A stretch of DNA of 64,000 nucleotides from Pedobacter terrae (GTDB lineage: Bacteria > Bacteroidota > Bacteroidia > Sphingobacteriales > Sphingobacteriaceae), in assembly GCF_900100705.1 (NCBI RefSeq), contig NZ_FNCH01000004.1:285504-349503 (forward strand), in the 5' to 3' direction. Below the pieces are notes generated by a model that worked only from the letters and a program-made list of their open reading frames with translations, was not told the DNA's origin and ran no database searches. Of the stretch, positions 1 to 13,800 are shown in pieces. Numbering within the stretch: the stretch's first letter is position 1; every line of letters begins with the position of its first letter. The position numbers and the translations under genes are program-made.

Positions 1-1560
1 TTCGCGGTTGGAAAATGGTAACCTGAAGATGCTTTTCAAAGCAGCGATTTCATTTCGGTTAATAGAAAATCTGATAGACCAGTTCAGGATATGATCTCTT
101 TTGGAATTTTGGCCAGGGAAACTATCTAAAATGTGCTCGAAAAATAGCTTATCAGGTTTGTAATCAAATTTATCGGTAATCTGTATAAATAGAAAATAAG
201 TATAGATATCATCATTTAAAAAGCGGACGATTTCTGTAGGAATGGTTGTACTTAACCTTTTTTCTTCAATGATAATGCCGGCATTCAAAAGTTCTTCATA
301 GGCATCGGGATAACAATTGATATAGCTGAGGATTTTTTCTTTAGCAACCCTTAACTTCTTATTCCCTTCTGATATGCAATCACTTATTTTTTTGAGTAGA
401 AATATTTTTTCGGTGCTTTTTTTTGCCAGAAATACGCGCTTTTCCAAAAAATAACTGATCAATTCATAACATAGTAATGGATTATTCAGTTCAAGTTGTT
501 GATTTTCATCTTTAAGCTTGAAATAGATCTGTAACCAGAAAGGTGTTTTAAACTGGGTTAAAAGTTGCAAACTTACATCTGCCCGATTGATAATTTTGTT
601 TTCTATGTGGCTTAAGGTATAGAGTATCTCATCGACATTTAACGATGGTACATTACTTAAGGTTTCCTCATCATAAAATAAGCCCGTATACCAGGATTTA
701 GTTAAAGAAGCAGAACCATTAATGGCAGGCTGAAGATTAATCCAGGTATCTGTTCGCAAGCCAAATATGAGTTTAACAAAATTGTTTTCTTCTATGCTGT
801 ATAGAAGGTCGATAAATATTTTAAAATAATTGCTCTTAGCTAAATGTGCATCAATACCATCTACAATAATAACAAAACGGCCTTCTCTCTTTTCAGGATT
901 TTTTTTAAAAAAACTGATTAATTCGCTAAAGCTTCCGAATTTAAATTCTTTTAAAAACCATTCTTTTAAAGTATCACCACTTTGGATAATGGTATTAATA
1001 CTGGTAGAGTTAATCAATAAAATGATATCGTTTTTGTAAAGGGCATTTTCTGAAAAGAAAAAATACTCTACCATATGTGCAAGCAGTATCGATTTACCTT
1101 GGCCCGGCTGGGCACTTACCGTGGTAAACTGGTAATTGTTTTTTAAGAAATAATCAAAGTCTGGATAAAAAAAACTTCTGTTAGCGGTAGTATTAAATGG
1201 AACACCCGAATTATTTTTTTTTGCAATTAACGATACTGATGTAATGGCATGTGCCTTTAACTTTAAATCCTGCCATATACTATGGGCAGAAGTTGTCTGA
1301 CTTTCCTTGTCTTTGCAAAATGAATCCCAATCGTTATAACCTATATATTGCGACAGGCTGTTTAAAGTAAATAAAGAGAATTTATGTAAAGTGTTTGCAA
1401 AGCCAAAAAATCGTTTGATTGTAGTTTCACTTACATAGTTTTTGGTTTCCTGATATACATATTCAGAAATAATCTTGCAATGAGCCGGGTCGATATTTCT
1501 CAGACCAGATTTTATGAGGACAAACTTCCGGAGTTCGATAAGGAGATCGTTAGCATTCAT
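1..1560 (-). CDS. Partial STAND/NACHT-like P-loop ATPase, 5' part, runs off left edge
   Basis: Reading the minus strand from the ATG at 1560 gives 520 codons without a stop, up to the window edge, so the C-terminus is missing. The N-terminal ~85 residues form a helical region with the pattern SETTIKRFFGF...FTLNSLSQYIGYNDWDSF, a type of N-terminal segment I associate with Bacteroidota signalling proteins (recognition from memory, moderate). A Walker A motif, QPGQGKS, lies at residues 151-157. A Walker B-like strand, FVIIVDGID, lies near residues 228-236. The spacing and the helical tail resemble STAND/NACHT switch ATPases. No transmembrane segment is seen. GTG and TTG starts upstream are possible because the frame stays open for ~25 codons; ATG 1560 is the simplest choice. 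The gene is divergent from the giant adhesin operon, 242 bp away. A regulatory or conflict/defence role is possible but cannot be decided without the C-terminal part. Confidence 0.75.
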   Translation of the reverse strand, partial: MNANDLLIELRKFVLIKSGLRNIDPAHCKIISEYVYQETKNYVSETTIKRFFGFANTLHKFSLFTLNSLSQYIGYNDWDSFCKDKESQTTSAHSIWQDLKLKAHAITSVSLIAKKNNSGVPFNTTANRSFFYPDFDYFLKNNYQFTTVSAQPGQGKSILLAHMVEYFFFSENALYKNDIILLINSTSINTIIQSGDTLKEWFLKEFKFGSFSELISFFKKNPEKREGRFVIIVDGIDAHLAKSNYFKIFIDLLYSIEENNFVKLIFGLRTDTWINLQPAINGSASLTKSWYTGLFYDEETLSNVPSLNVDEILYTLSHIENKIINRADVSLQLLTQFKTPFWLQIYFKLKDENQQLELNNPLLCYELISYFLEKRVFLAKKSTEKIFLLKKISDCISEGNKKLRVAKEKILSYINCYPDAYEELLNAGIIIEEKRLSTTIPTEIVRFLNDDIYTYFLFIQITDKFDYKPDKLFFEHILDSFPGQNSKRDHILNWSIRFSINRNEIAALKSIFRLPFSNRE

Positions 1561-1697
1561 TAATTGACAGATGGGATGACTAACGCTAATGTCATCATAA
1601 TTTAACAATTGAAGAAATCTATTCACTAAGAAAGCTTAGTATGAATAAAATGAATGAAGTGGGTAGGATAAAAATGAATAGTAATGGATAAGACAGG

Positions 1698-1720
1698 AAT
1701 CTATTCTAAATATAGATTTG
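1698..1720 (+). promoter_or_regulatory. Inverted repeat overlapping a possible -7 box upstream of the adhesin operon
   Basis: A perfect 7-bp inverted repeat (AATCTAT / ATAGATT, 1698-1718, 7-nt spacer) overlaps TAGATTTG-like sequence (TATAGATTTG, ending at 1720), close to the Bacteroidota TAnnTTTG element. It lies about 80 bp upstream of the adhesin start in the divergent 242-bp spacer. No matching TTG/TTTG is found at the expected upstream distance, so this is a weak promoter or operator candidate. Confidence 0.3.
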
Positions 1721-1802
1721 TCACCAGAATATAATGCGACTGAAAAACATCAATTGCCACAGTAGCATTAGCACATAGTAAGTCTCCTAAATAACGCCTG
1801 AT

Positions 1803-4800
1803 ATGATGAAAACTTATACTTTCTCATCCCGCATAGGGATAATCCGCCATGTTTTTATTGCGGTCATCATTCTATTAACGCTCTTCTCTGCTAAATCGTA
1901 TGCACAAACAAAAATTTTTGCAAATACGGTATCTGCCCAAAGTAGGGTAGACAATGCAAGCAATGCAACCCTGGATAATAACAATTTCGCTACAGTTAAT
2001 TCATATGGCGGCGTTGCTGTTGGAGTAGGGTCGTACAGTGGAGAACTGGAGTTAAAATACCCGGCTGTTGTCGCTGCGGGAATAACATCCTATATCAGAA
2101 TAGATTTTGATGGAGATGTGCTAAACAGCTTATTAGGTGGTAATTTAGGTACTTTGCTCGCTAATGTAGGTGGAACGGTAGTTCTTGGAAACCATTCTTT
2201 CCAGGTAGGGGCCAGAAGCGGTGCCTCAGCAGTTCCCCCAATTGGTGGTAACAGTGTTAACGGATTTTCCTCAGATAACCTGCGGTTGGTAAAAGATGCA
2301 AATGGTTTCTTTTACCTGGCAATAACCCCCACGCAGGCTTATGACAGGGTTTTTATTAAAGATGTAACCAATGCACTTCTGGTTTCGGTTGCCAATAATA
2401 CAAAAGTTTATTATGCTTTTTATACTTCGGGTACCGATCCGTGTGCGCAGGCCTTTGCTACAGGATTTGAAGGGACAGGTATTACACTTGATGCTTTACA
2501 GCTGGGCAGTTCTGGGGTAACTAATAGTGAAAGGGCTATAGATTCAGATCCAAATAACTTTTCTCAACTGAGTTTAGGTGTACTTGGCGTAGGATCATCC
2601 ATTAGCCAGAATTTCTATTTTGCAACGCCATCAAATCCTGGAGATGATATTAACCTCCGACTTAGCGCTTCGCCAGCACTACTAACGGCAGGGCTTTTAC
2701 AAAATATTTCTATAACGGCATATAATGGCGGTAACCAGGTATACACGGGCTCAGCCGCAAGCTTATTAAATCTAGACTTACTGGGTTTACTCAATAGCGG
2801 GCAGCCAGTATCAATACCTTTTTCTCCAGGCGCCAATGTAGTATACGATAGGGTGAAGGTTACACTTGGCTCTGTAGTTGCCTTAAACCTTACACAAATC
2901 ATCAATGTTTATGGTGTAATCCGATCTGCCGGCCGGCCAACGCCAGCAAGCACTGCAATTGCTGCATGTTACAATAGTACGGTAGCTTTAAACGCTACTA
3001 CTCCGAATACCAACGAATTGAGGTGGTATGAAGGGGTAGAAGGTGGAACCGCATTACAAACAGTTGCTTTTAATGGTACTTATACCACCCCGGCATTAAC
3101 GGCTAATAAAACTTATTATGTCGCTGCCAGAAGATTAGGCTGTACAGCCGAATCGGCAAGGATACCTGTAGTAATTACAGTAAATCCACAGATTATTTTT
3201 AATGGGACCGCATTAACAAACGCCACACCAGGTTTTGCCTATTCTAAACAACTGGATGTAGCCACAGGTGGAACAGCAGGTTATACTTATGCTTTAGCTG
3301 CAGAAAGTACCTTGCCAACAGGTTTAAATTTATCATCAGCCGGCGCAATTACCGGAACGCCAACGGTAGCGAATACCTATACTTTTTCTGTAGTTGCTAC
3401 TGATGCCAAAGGTTGTAAAGCAACTGCAACTTACAATTTAACAGTTACGGCTGCATTGGTTTTTACCCCAGGTGCATTGCCAAATGGTTTAACAGGAACA
3501 GTCTATCCAACACAAACCATTCCGGCTGCAACCGGCGGTACAGGGCTATATACTTATACTGCAACAGGCGTTCCACCGGGATTAACCTTTAACCCTACAA
3601 CAAGAGAAATTACCGGAACACCAACCCAACCTGGAACGTACACCATACCAGTTACGGTTGTTGATGCAAACGGTAATACCCTAATTTCTAATTATACCTT
3701 AAAAATTACTGATCCTTTACTGTTAACTACAGCAATTTTGGCTGATGGTACCACCGGAACAGTTTATACAACACAGATTATTCCAAGTGCAATCGGTGGA
3801 ACTACGCCTTATACTTATTCGGCAACGGGTCTTCCTCCTGGTTTAGCTTTTAATCCATCAACCAGGGCCATTACCGGAACGCCAACAACTATTGGGGCTT
3901 ATACTGTAGCAGTTACGGTAACTGATGCTGATGGAAAAACGGTGACTACCAATTATACCATTAACATTAACAACCCGTTGTTGTTACCGGCTGCAACTTT
4001 GCCAGATGGAACAGAAGGAACAGTTTATACTATGCAAACTTTACCAGCTGCTACCGGTGGGGTTGGCCCTTATACTTATGTAGGTAGTAATCTTCCTGCG
4101 GGTTTATCTTTTAATCCGACGACAAGGGAGATTACGGGTACACCAACACAAGCAGGTAATGATGTAATTAGCCTAACAGTTACCGATAGTCAAGGTAAAA
4201 CAGCAAGTAACACTTATCCTATTAAAATAAATGGTACCCTAAATTTACCAACAAAAACTTTACCTAACGGAATTGTTGGTACTTCTTATTTACCGCAAAC
4301 TTTACCAGCTGTAACAGGTGGAACTTCGCCGTATACTTATGCAGCAACAAACCTTCCTCCGGGATTATCGTTCAACCCAACTACAAGAGAGATTACCGGA
4401 ACACCAACTCAAGGTGGTACCTATAATGTTTCTTTAACCGCTACAGATGCTAACAATAATAAAGCCACGACCACCTACACAATAACTGTAACGGTTAATG
4501 CTCCGGTTGTTGCTTCTGCAACGGTATGTGCCGGAAGCACTGCTACTTTAACAGTAAGCAACCTTCAGGCTGGTGTAACTTATAACTGGTATGCATCAAC
4601 AGGAAGCACTCCATTAGTAACTGGCAATAACGGGACTTTTGTAACACCTGTAATAAATTCAGCAACTGTATTTTATGTAGAAGCTGTTTCTGGAACAGCG
4701 ATCAGTTCTAGAACATCGGTTACAGTTTCAGTTAACCCACCTGCAACTTTAGCAACAGTTACGACCAATAATCAGGTAATCAACTCCGGACAAACCACTA

Positions 4801-7800
4801 CTTTAACTGCAACCGCTGATGCTGGAAATACCATAGCCTGGTTTGATGCGCCATCAGCAGGTACACAGGTTGGAACAGGAACTTCGTTCACTACGCCAGC
4901 TTTAACAGCAACAAAAATTTATTATATAGAAACCACAAGCAGCAATGGCTGTAAGAATGCAAGCCGCGTTCCGGTTACTGTAACTGTAATTAATGGCAAC
5001 GGCGCAACAGCTTGTAATGCCGCAAATAGTCAGAACACCGGTATTAATGGTATCTGTTTATTATGCGCCGTAAATGGTGCAGGTAACTCTACTGATACTG
5101 ATGCAAATAACTTCACCCGGATTTCTCTTGCTGTGGGCGTTACAGCAACAGGTTACCAACAATTAATTTTTCCATCTACTGGTGTTGCCACAGATAGTAT
5201 CCGTTTAGACTTAGCTCTACCAACTGGTTTAACTGATGTTGGCCTTTTAAATAATGTAACCATAACTGTGTTAAATGGTACCACGGTTGTAAAAACAGTT
5301 CAATTAAACGGTGCATTATTAAGTCTTCAACTTTTATCGGGCAACCGTTTTGCGGCAACTGTTTTAGCGGGTGGAGCTTACGATAGGGTTCAGATAAGCT
5401 TTGGTGCACTCGCATCTGCTTTAACCAGCCTGGATATTTATGGTGCAACAGTAGTTTATCCTAACCCAACATTTATAAACGGTGCGCAATCTATTTGTGC
5501 AGGTAGCACGGCAACACTAAGTGCAACGGCAAATGGCGGCACTACTTTGGCTTGGTTTGATGCACCAACCGGTGGAAACCAAGTAGGTACGGGTGCAAAC
5601 TTCACTACGCCTGCATTAACCGCTACAACAACTTATTATGTTCAGGTTAGCAAAGGAACTTGTTCAAATGCCACAAGGGTTCCGGTGGTTGTTACCGTTA
5701 ACCCCGCAATTGTATTTGCAGGTGTTACTTTAACCAACGCAACAATTGCCTCACCGTACAGTAAGCAACTTCCGGTAGCTACGGGTGGAACTCCAGGTTA
5801 TACTTATGCCTTAGCTACAGGTAGTTCTTTGCCAGCTGGTTTAACTTTATCAGCAAGTGGCCTGGTAAGCGGAACACCAACGGCAACGGGTAACCCAACA
5901 TTCGATGTTTTAGTAACCGATACAAAAGGTTGTAATACAACAGCAACATTTACTTTAACGGTAACACCAGCGTTGGCATTGGCTGAGGGAGCATTACCTA
6001 ATGGCGTAACAGGTATAGCATATACAACCAATGGAATTCCCGCTGTAACCGGTGGAACAGGTCCTTATACTTATTCAGCTACAGGTGTTCCTCCAGGATT
6101 AACCTTTGATCCTGCAACAAGAGAAATTACAGGCACACCTACTCAGATCGGAACCTTTACCATTCCGGTTACGGTAACGGATGCCAATGGCAATACAATC
6201 ACTGCTAGTTATACACTTAAAGTAACAGATTCATTGGTTTTACCCGCGGCAACTTTAGCTAATGGAACTACTGGTACCGTTTATCCTACTCAAACTATTC
6301 CATCTGCAACAGGGGGCTCAACACCTTATACATATGCGGCATCCGGTCTCCCTCCGGGATTGGCTTTTAACCCGGCAACGAGAGAAATTACCGGTACGCC
6401 TACACAATCCGGGACTTTTACTGTACCGGTAACGGTAACCGATGCTGATGGGAAAACAGCAACAAACAATTATACTGTTGTTGTAGTTGATCCGCTATTA
6501 TTGCCGGCCGCAACTTTGCCTGATGGAACAGAAGGAACAGTTTATGCTACGCAGATCTTACCACCTGCAATTGGTGGCGTTGGTCCTTATACTTATATAG
6601 CAAGCAATTTGCCAGCCGGATTAACCTTTAATCCAACAACAAGAGAAGTTTTCGGAACACCTATACAGGCCGGAAATTATTCGATCGGTGTAACCGCAAC
6701 AGATGGTGAAGGTAGAACAGCAAGTAATAATTATTCGCTTAAAGTTATAGGTGTATTATCATTACCTGGTGCAACTTTACCAAACGGTATTGTAGGCACG
6801 CCTTACCCAACGCAAACTTTGCCAGCAGTAGCAGGTGGAACAGCACCATATACTTATTTAGCTACAAACCTTCCTCCGGGATTAAGTTTTAATACTGCAA
6901 CAAGAGAAATTACAGGAACACCAACTTCAGGTGGAGCTTTTACCATCTCTTTAACCGCAACAGATGCTAACGGAAACAAAGCAACAACTGCTTACAGTTT
7001 AACCGTTACGGTTGATGCACCTGTGGTGGCCACAGCTACAGTTTGTGCCGGAAGTTCAGCTACGTTAAGCGTTAGCAATTTGCAGGCTGGCGTAATTTAT
7101 AACTGGTATGCTTCTACCGGAAATACTCCATTGGTTACTAATAATACAGGTGTTTTTGTAACTCCTGCAGTAAACACTCCAACAGTATTTTATGTGGAGG
7201 CCGTATCCGGAACTGCAGTAAGCTCAAGAACTGCCGTTAACGTTTCGGTTAACCCGCCAGCAACTGCGGCCACCGTAACCACCAACAGTCAGGTTATTAA
7301 TGCCGGACAGTCTACTACTTTATTGGCAACGGCTGATGCCGGAAATACTATTCAATGGTACGACGCTGCAACAGCAGGAACACAGGTAGGTACAGGTACT
7401 TCATTCACTACACCAGCACTTTCTGCCACTACTACTTATTATGTAGAAACAACAAATGCATTTGGTTGTAAAAGTGCAAGCCGCATACCGGTAACGGTTA
7501 CTGTACTAAATAATGGCGGCGGTACTGCATGTAATGCGGCCAATGCGCAAAACTCCGGTATTAACGGAATCTGTTTGTTATGTGGTATAACTGGTGCAGG
7601 AAACTCTACTGACGCAGATCCTACTAACTTTACCAGAATATCGCTTGCAGTTGGTGTAGGTGGATCAGGTTACCAGCAGTTAATTTTTCCTGCGGTTGGA
7701 GTAGCTACAGATAGTATTCGTTTAGATTTAGCTTTACCTACGGGTTTGGCAGATGTGGGTTTATTAAATAACGTAACCGTTACCATATTAAATGGTGCCT

Positions 7801-10800
7801 CGGTTGTAAAAACAGTACAATTAAATGGTGGATTGTTAAGTCTCAGACTTTTATCAGGTAACCGTTTTGCGGCAACTGTATTGGCTGGTGGTGCATATGA
7901 TAGGGTACAGGTTAGTTTCGGGGCACTAGCTACCGCTTTAACCAGCTTGGATGTGTATGGTGCAACCGTAATTTATCCTAATCCAACCATAACTGCCGGT
8001 GCGCAAACTGTTTGTGCGGGAAGCACGGCAACATTATCTGCAACCGCAAACGGCGGTACAACATTGGCCTGGTACGATACAGCAACAGGTGGTACACAAC
8101 TGGCCACAGGCGAAACATTTACCACACCGGCTTTAACGGCTACTACAACTTATTATATTCAGGTAAGCAAAGCAGGTTGTCCGAATGCAACCAGAATTCC
8201 GGTAACTGTTACCGTTACGCCAGCTTTACCGACACCAGTATTGGCAACCATTGCGAATGTTTGCGAAGGATCATCGGCAACTTTGTCTATTGCTAATCCA
8301 GATGCGGCGGTAACCTATAAATGGTATGACGCTGCTATAGGTGGAAACCTGGTTTTTACAGGTACAGTCTTCTCAACACCGGCTTTAACAGCGGCTACTA
8401 CTTATTATGTAGAGGCTGCCCAGGGAAACTGTACAAGCGCTTCCCGTGCAGCCGCAGCTGTAGCTGTAAATCCTCGCCCGGCTTTACCTGTTGTAACAGC
8501 TAGTTCATCAACAGTGAACCCAGGACAAACGGCAATTTTAACAGCTGGTTCTGCGGATCCTGCTCACACTTTCAACTGGTATACTTCGAATACCTCAACT
8601 GCGCCAATTTATGTAGGTGCAACTTATGTTACGCCACCATTGTTGGCTACTACAACTTACTATGTAGAAGCTGTTTCTACTAATGGTTGTGCTTCAGCAA
8701 GCCGGGTGCAGATTACCATCACGGTTGATGGAAACGGATCTCCAAACCCTGTGCCTTGTGAGGCCGCAACAACACAAGTTGGTGGCGTTACAGGTGTAGC
8801 TTTATTATCAGGTGTGTTTAACCCAACATTAGCTATTGATAATGATACCCAAACCGCATCTTCATTGATTATGCCGGTTGGAGCGCTTGGTGCATCAGTT
8901 TATCAAAGAGTAGGTTTTGGATCATTATCTACAGTTGGAGATACCGTACGTGTTTTAGTATCATCACCGGGAAAATTATTATCACTGTCACTGTTGGGCA
9001 ACGCTTCAATTACATCTTATGTAGGAGCCAACAGCAATGGCGATTCGAGATTGTTAAACGATAACTTGCTCAATATTCAATTGTTAAGTGGTAATACCCA
9101 AGCCTTAATCACTTTTGTTCCAACCAGTGTTTTCGATGGAGTAGAATTGAGGTTAAATTCAGGTGTATTGGGCGCCTTAACGTCAATCAACTTAAATTAC
9201 GCGCAGCGGATTTTGATTGCACCAACTGTAGCATCAGCTAATGTTACAGCTTGTGTTGGTCAAACCGCACAGCTCGAAGTAAGCAACCCATCAGCAGGTT
9301 TAACTTACAGATGGTACGATGCTACAGGTACTTATTTAAACGGTAAAGACGGTATTATATTTACAACACCGGTTTTAACTGGCGATACCAAATTTTATGT
9401 GGCTGCAGTTTCTGCAACTGGTTGTGTAAGCTATAAAACAGTAGTTAATGTAACTACAAATCCGGCACCGGTAGCACCAGACCTACTTTCGGCAGCTGTT
9501 AATACTTGTCCGAATACATCGGTTACGCTCCAGGTTAAAAACCCAATTGCAGGTACAACCTATAACTGGTACGATACTGCAACCTCAACAACTGCCTTAT
9601 TTACGGGTGATAACTTTACCACACCATTAATTACAGCTGATAGAAGTTACTTTGTAGCAGCAATAAACAGTTGTGGCAGCTCATCAACAAGAACCGAGGC
9701 TAAAATTGTATTGGGAACTATAGATGTTCCGGTAATTACACCATCATCGATCACAATCAGTGAAGGTTCTGTTGCTGTGTTAAAGGCAACTTCCAGTACG
9801 ACAGGCGCAACAATTAACTGGTATACTACTGCAAACGGCGTAGTTCCGGTATTTACTGGCGAAACTTATGTAACACCACAATTAAGTGCAACCACTACTT
9901 ATTATGTAGAAGCGACTATTCCGGGCGGCTGTACTGCAACCAGCAGGGCAATCGTAACGGTTACGGTAATTTCAAATGGTAACCCGGTAACTACGCCTTG
10001 TGGGACAGCTACAACAACAGTGGCAAGTGGTGTAACAGGCGTAGCCTTATCTGCAGCAGTTTTCAACCCGGCTTTTGCAGTCGATAACGACATCAATACC
10101 GGATCTAGTTTAGTGATACCAGTGGGATTACTTGGCGCATCTGTTTATCAGCAGGTTGGTTTTACAGGATTATCTAGTGCTGGCGATACGTTGAGGGTGA
10201 AAATTACCACTCCTGGTATACCGCTTTCGGCAGGTGTATTATCTAACCTAACCGTAACTACTTTCCAAGGTACAACCAGCAATAACGATGCGGTTTCTAT
10301 ATCTAACCCATTAATTATCTTAAAATTATTAACAGGCGGAACATCAGCTATATTAACTTTTGTACCAGCAAGTAAATTTGATGGAGCAGAATTGAGGTTA
10401 AGTTCGGGTCTGCTTGGAGCGTTAACATCTGTTAATTTAGATTATGCTCAACGGGTAATTACTACACCAACTGTTACCGCAGCTACTGCAAGTGCTTGTC
10501 AAGGCTCATCTGCAACATTAAGTGTGCAGAATCCACAGGCAGGTGTGATTTACAAGTGGTACCTGGGCACAACTTATCAGGTAGGAAAAGATGGCCCAAC
10601 TTTCACTACAGACCCTGCTTTGGCCGCAGGAACTTATACCTATTCGGTAACGGCAACGGCTGATGGCTGTGAGACTCCGGAAACCAACGTAACGGTAACT
10701 ATTTTAACTCCACCGGTAGCACCGATACCATCAACTACTAATCCTACTACAATTTGTATCGGCTCAACTGCTACTTTAAGCGTACAGGCTGTTACAGGAG

Positions 10801-13800
10801 TAACTTATAACTGGTACGATGCGGCTGTAGCCGGAAATATGTTGGTAACCAATAACAGTAGCTTTACTACATCTGCATCACTTGCAGCTGGAACATATGA
10901 TTATTATGTGGAAGCCTTAAGTGTAACAGGTTGTTCAAACTCAACGCGTACAAAAGTTTCTATCACTGTTAATCCATCGGCATTACCTACTGATTTAACC
11001 GTAACCGGAACTGCCTCGCTTTGTGCTTCTGGTACAGCAACGCTTACGGCAACCAGTACAACAGTAACCGGTCCGGTATTTACCTGGTACACCGATGCAG
11101 CTTTAACACAGGTTGCCTATGTTGGGGCAGTATTTAATACGCCAGCCATTACCACAACCACTCAATACTATGTTACTGTTAGCGGAACAAACAAATGCGC
11201 AAATAATGCAGGTAATGCAAAAGAGGTTACCATAACGGTAAATCCTACGGCTACCCAAGCTGACATTAACCTGGCTGGAACAAGTACCGTTTGCGGTGGT
11301 GCTTCAGTTACTTTAAATGCAACAAGCACAACGGTAATTAATCCTGTATTTGCCTGGTACAGTGATGCTGCTTTAACTATAATGGCATTTACCGGTGCTA
11401 ACTTTATTACCCCGGTACTTAGTGCAACCACCACTTATTATGTGACGGTAAAAGGCGATAATAAATGTGAGAATACTACGGCTAATGCAAAATCGATCAC
11501 CATTACCGTTAATCCTGCAGCTACTGATGCAGACATTGCCATCAGCGGAATTACATCCATTTGTAAGGGGGCTGCAGCAGCATTATCTGCATCTACAACA
11601 ACGGTAATTAATCCTGTATTTACCTGGTACAGCAATGCAAACTTAACTACCGTAGCTTATGTAGGTGCGAGCTTTACTACACCGGCACTTAATGCAACCA
11701 CCACTTATTATGTAACTGTAAAAGGGGATAATAAATGTGAGAATTTAGCAGCAGGCGCGGAGGTTGTGACGGTAACCGTTAAAGAGTTTGCTACATCTGC
11801 TGATATTGCAGTAAGCAATGCCCAGATCTGCTCCGGTTCTACTGTAATATTAATGGCTTCGAGTACTACGGTTACTCAACCTGTATTTACATGGTATAGT
11901 GATGCCTCATTAACAAGTGCAGTATTTACCGGACCAACTTTCACAGTATCTGGTTTAACTGCCACTACCACTTATTATGTAAGCGCTAGGGGTGCCAATA
12001 AATGTGAGAATAGTGCTGCAGATGCCAAAACGGTAACCGTAACGGTAAATCCATTGGCCACCACTACCGATATTATTCTCAATGGAAGCACAGTTGCTTG
12101 CGCAGGATCATCGGCGGCATTGAGTGCAACATCTCCAACAGTAACTAATCCGGTATTTACCTGGTATAGTGATGCTGCTTTAACCAATGTAAGTTTCATT
12201 GGTGCAACATTTACTACACCGCCATTAAATGCCACAACTACTTATTATGTAACCGTTAAAGGCGATAATAAATGTGAGAATGCACCTGGTACTGCCAGGG
12301 TAATAACCATTACGGTGAGCCCGGTAGCTACCGCTGCTGATATTACCGCTACTGATGCAACCATATGCTCAGGATCAGGCACTACGCTGGTAGCAGGTAC
12401 CACAACCGTAACCAACCCAATCTTTACCTGGTACAACGATGCGGCATTAACTTCTATAGCTTATGTAGGTACATCATTCGTTACCCCGGTATTAACGGCA
12501 ACAACTAAATACTATGTAACCGTTAAAGGTGATAATAAATGTGAAAACTCAGGTATTACAGCTAAAGTGGTAACGGTTAATGTGAACCAGGGGGCAACAG
12601 CTGCAGATGTTACTTTATCAACGCCAACACTGGTATGTGGATCGGGCACTGCGGTAATCAATGCGAGTTCAACAACCGTAACCAATCCGGTATTTACCTG
12701 GTACAATGATGCTTCATTAACCAGTTTAGCTTTTACCGGACCAATATTTACCACACCGGTATTAAGTACTACCACAACTTATTATGTAACCGTTAAAGGA
12801 ACTAATAAATGTGAAAGCACGGCAGCTAATGCGGTAGCAGTAACTGTTACTGTTAATCCTAATGCAATAGCAGCAGATATTACTGTAAATGGCTCAACTT
12901 CAGTTTGTGCCAATACAGCAGCAACATTAGCCGCAACAAGCACAACAGTAACCAACCCAATATTTACCTGGTACAGTGATGCTACTTTAAATACAGTAGT
13001 ATTTACCGGGGCAGTATTTGTTACACCAGTATTAACTGCCAATGCAACGTATTATGTAACGGTTAAAGGCGATAACAAATGTGAAAATACCGCTGCAACA
13101 GCAAGGTCAGTGGCCATTACTGTAAATGCATCACCTAACAACCCTATAGTATCAGCTCCAAATGGAGGTATATGTGCTGGTGATGGAGCCACGCTAACAG
13201 TAACCAATGCGCAGGCAGGTGTTACTTACGAGTGGTACAATGCAGCAGTTAATGGTAACTTATTATTCACTGGCACAACATTCAATGTAACAGCCTTATC
13301 TACAACAACAGACTACTATGTTTTAGCAATTGGAACAGGTGGGTGTAACAACAATGGTGGCCGTGTAAAAGTAACGGTTACAGTTAATACAAAACCATCC
13401 GTACCAACAGTAGCTGCTGCATCGGTTAGCGTTTGTACAGGAAATTCAGCTATGTTAACGGTTACGAACCCTCAAACAGGTGTAACATACAATTGGTATA
13501 CAGCATCAGCAGGCGGAACGTTAGCCGGAACAGGTATTAACTTTACAACACCTGCGGTTAATGCGAATGTCACTTATTATGTTGAAGGTGCAAACGGAAC
13601 TTGTACATCATCATCCAGAACACCTGTAAATGTAATCGCATTACCTGTACCAGTTGCACCTTCATCGGTAACAGCAGCAAACGGAACACTTTGCGCAGGT
13701 AGCTCAGCGCTATTAACGGTAAATAATCCTGTTGCCGGATTAGTATACAGATGGTATGCTGCAAGCTCAGGCGGAACGGTATTGGCAGAAGGTATAACCT

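Noticed and set aside
830..1039. 69-residue frame on the plus strand
   Set aside because: It lies wholly inside the minus-strand STAND-like ATPase gene, whose frame has clear motifs; it is a shadow.
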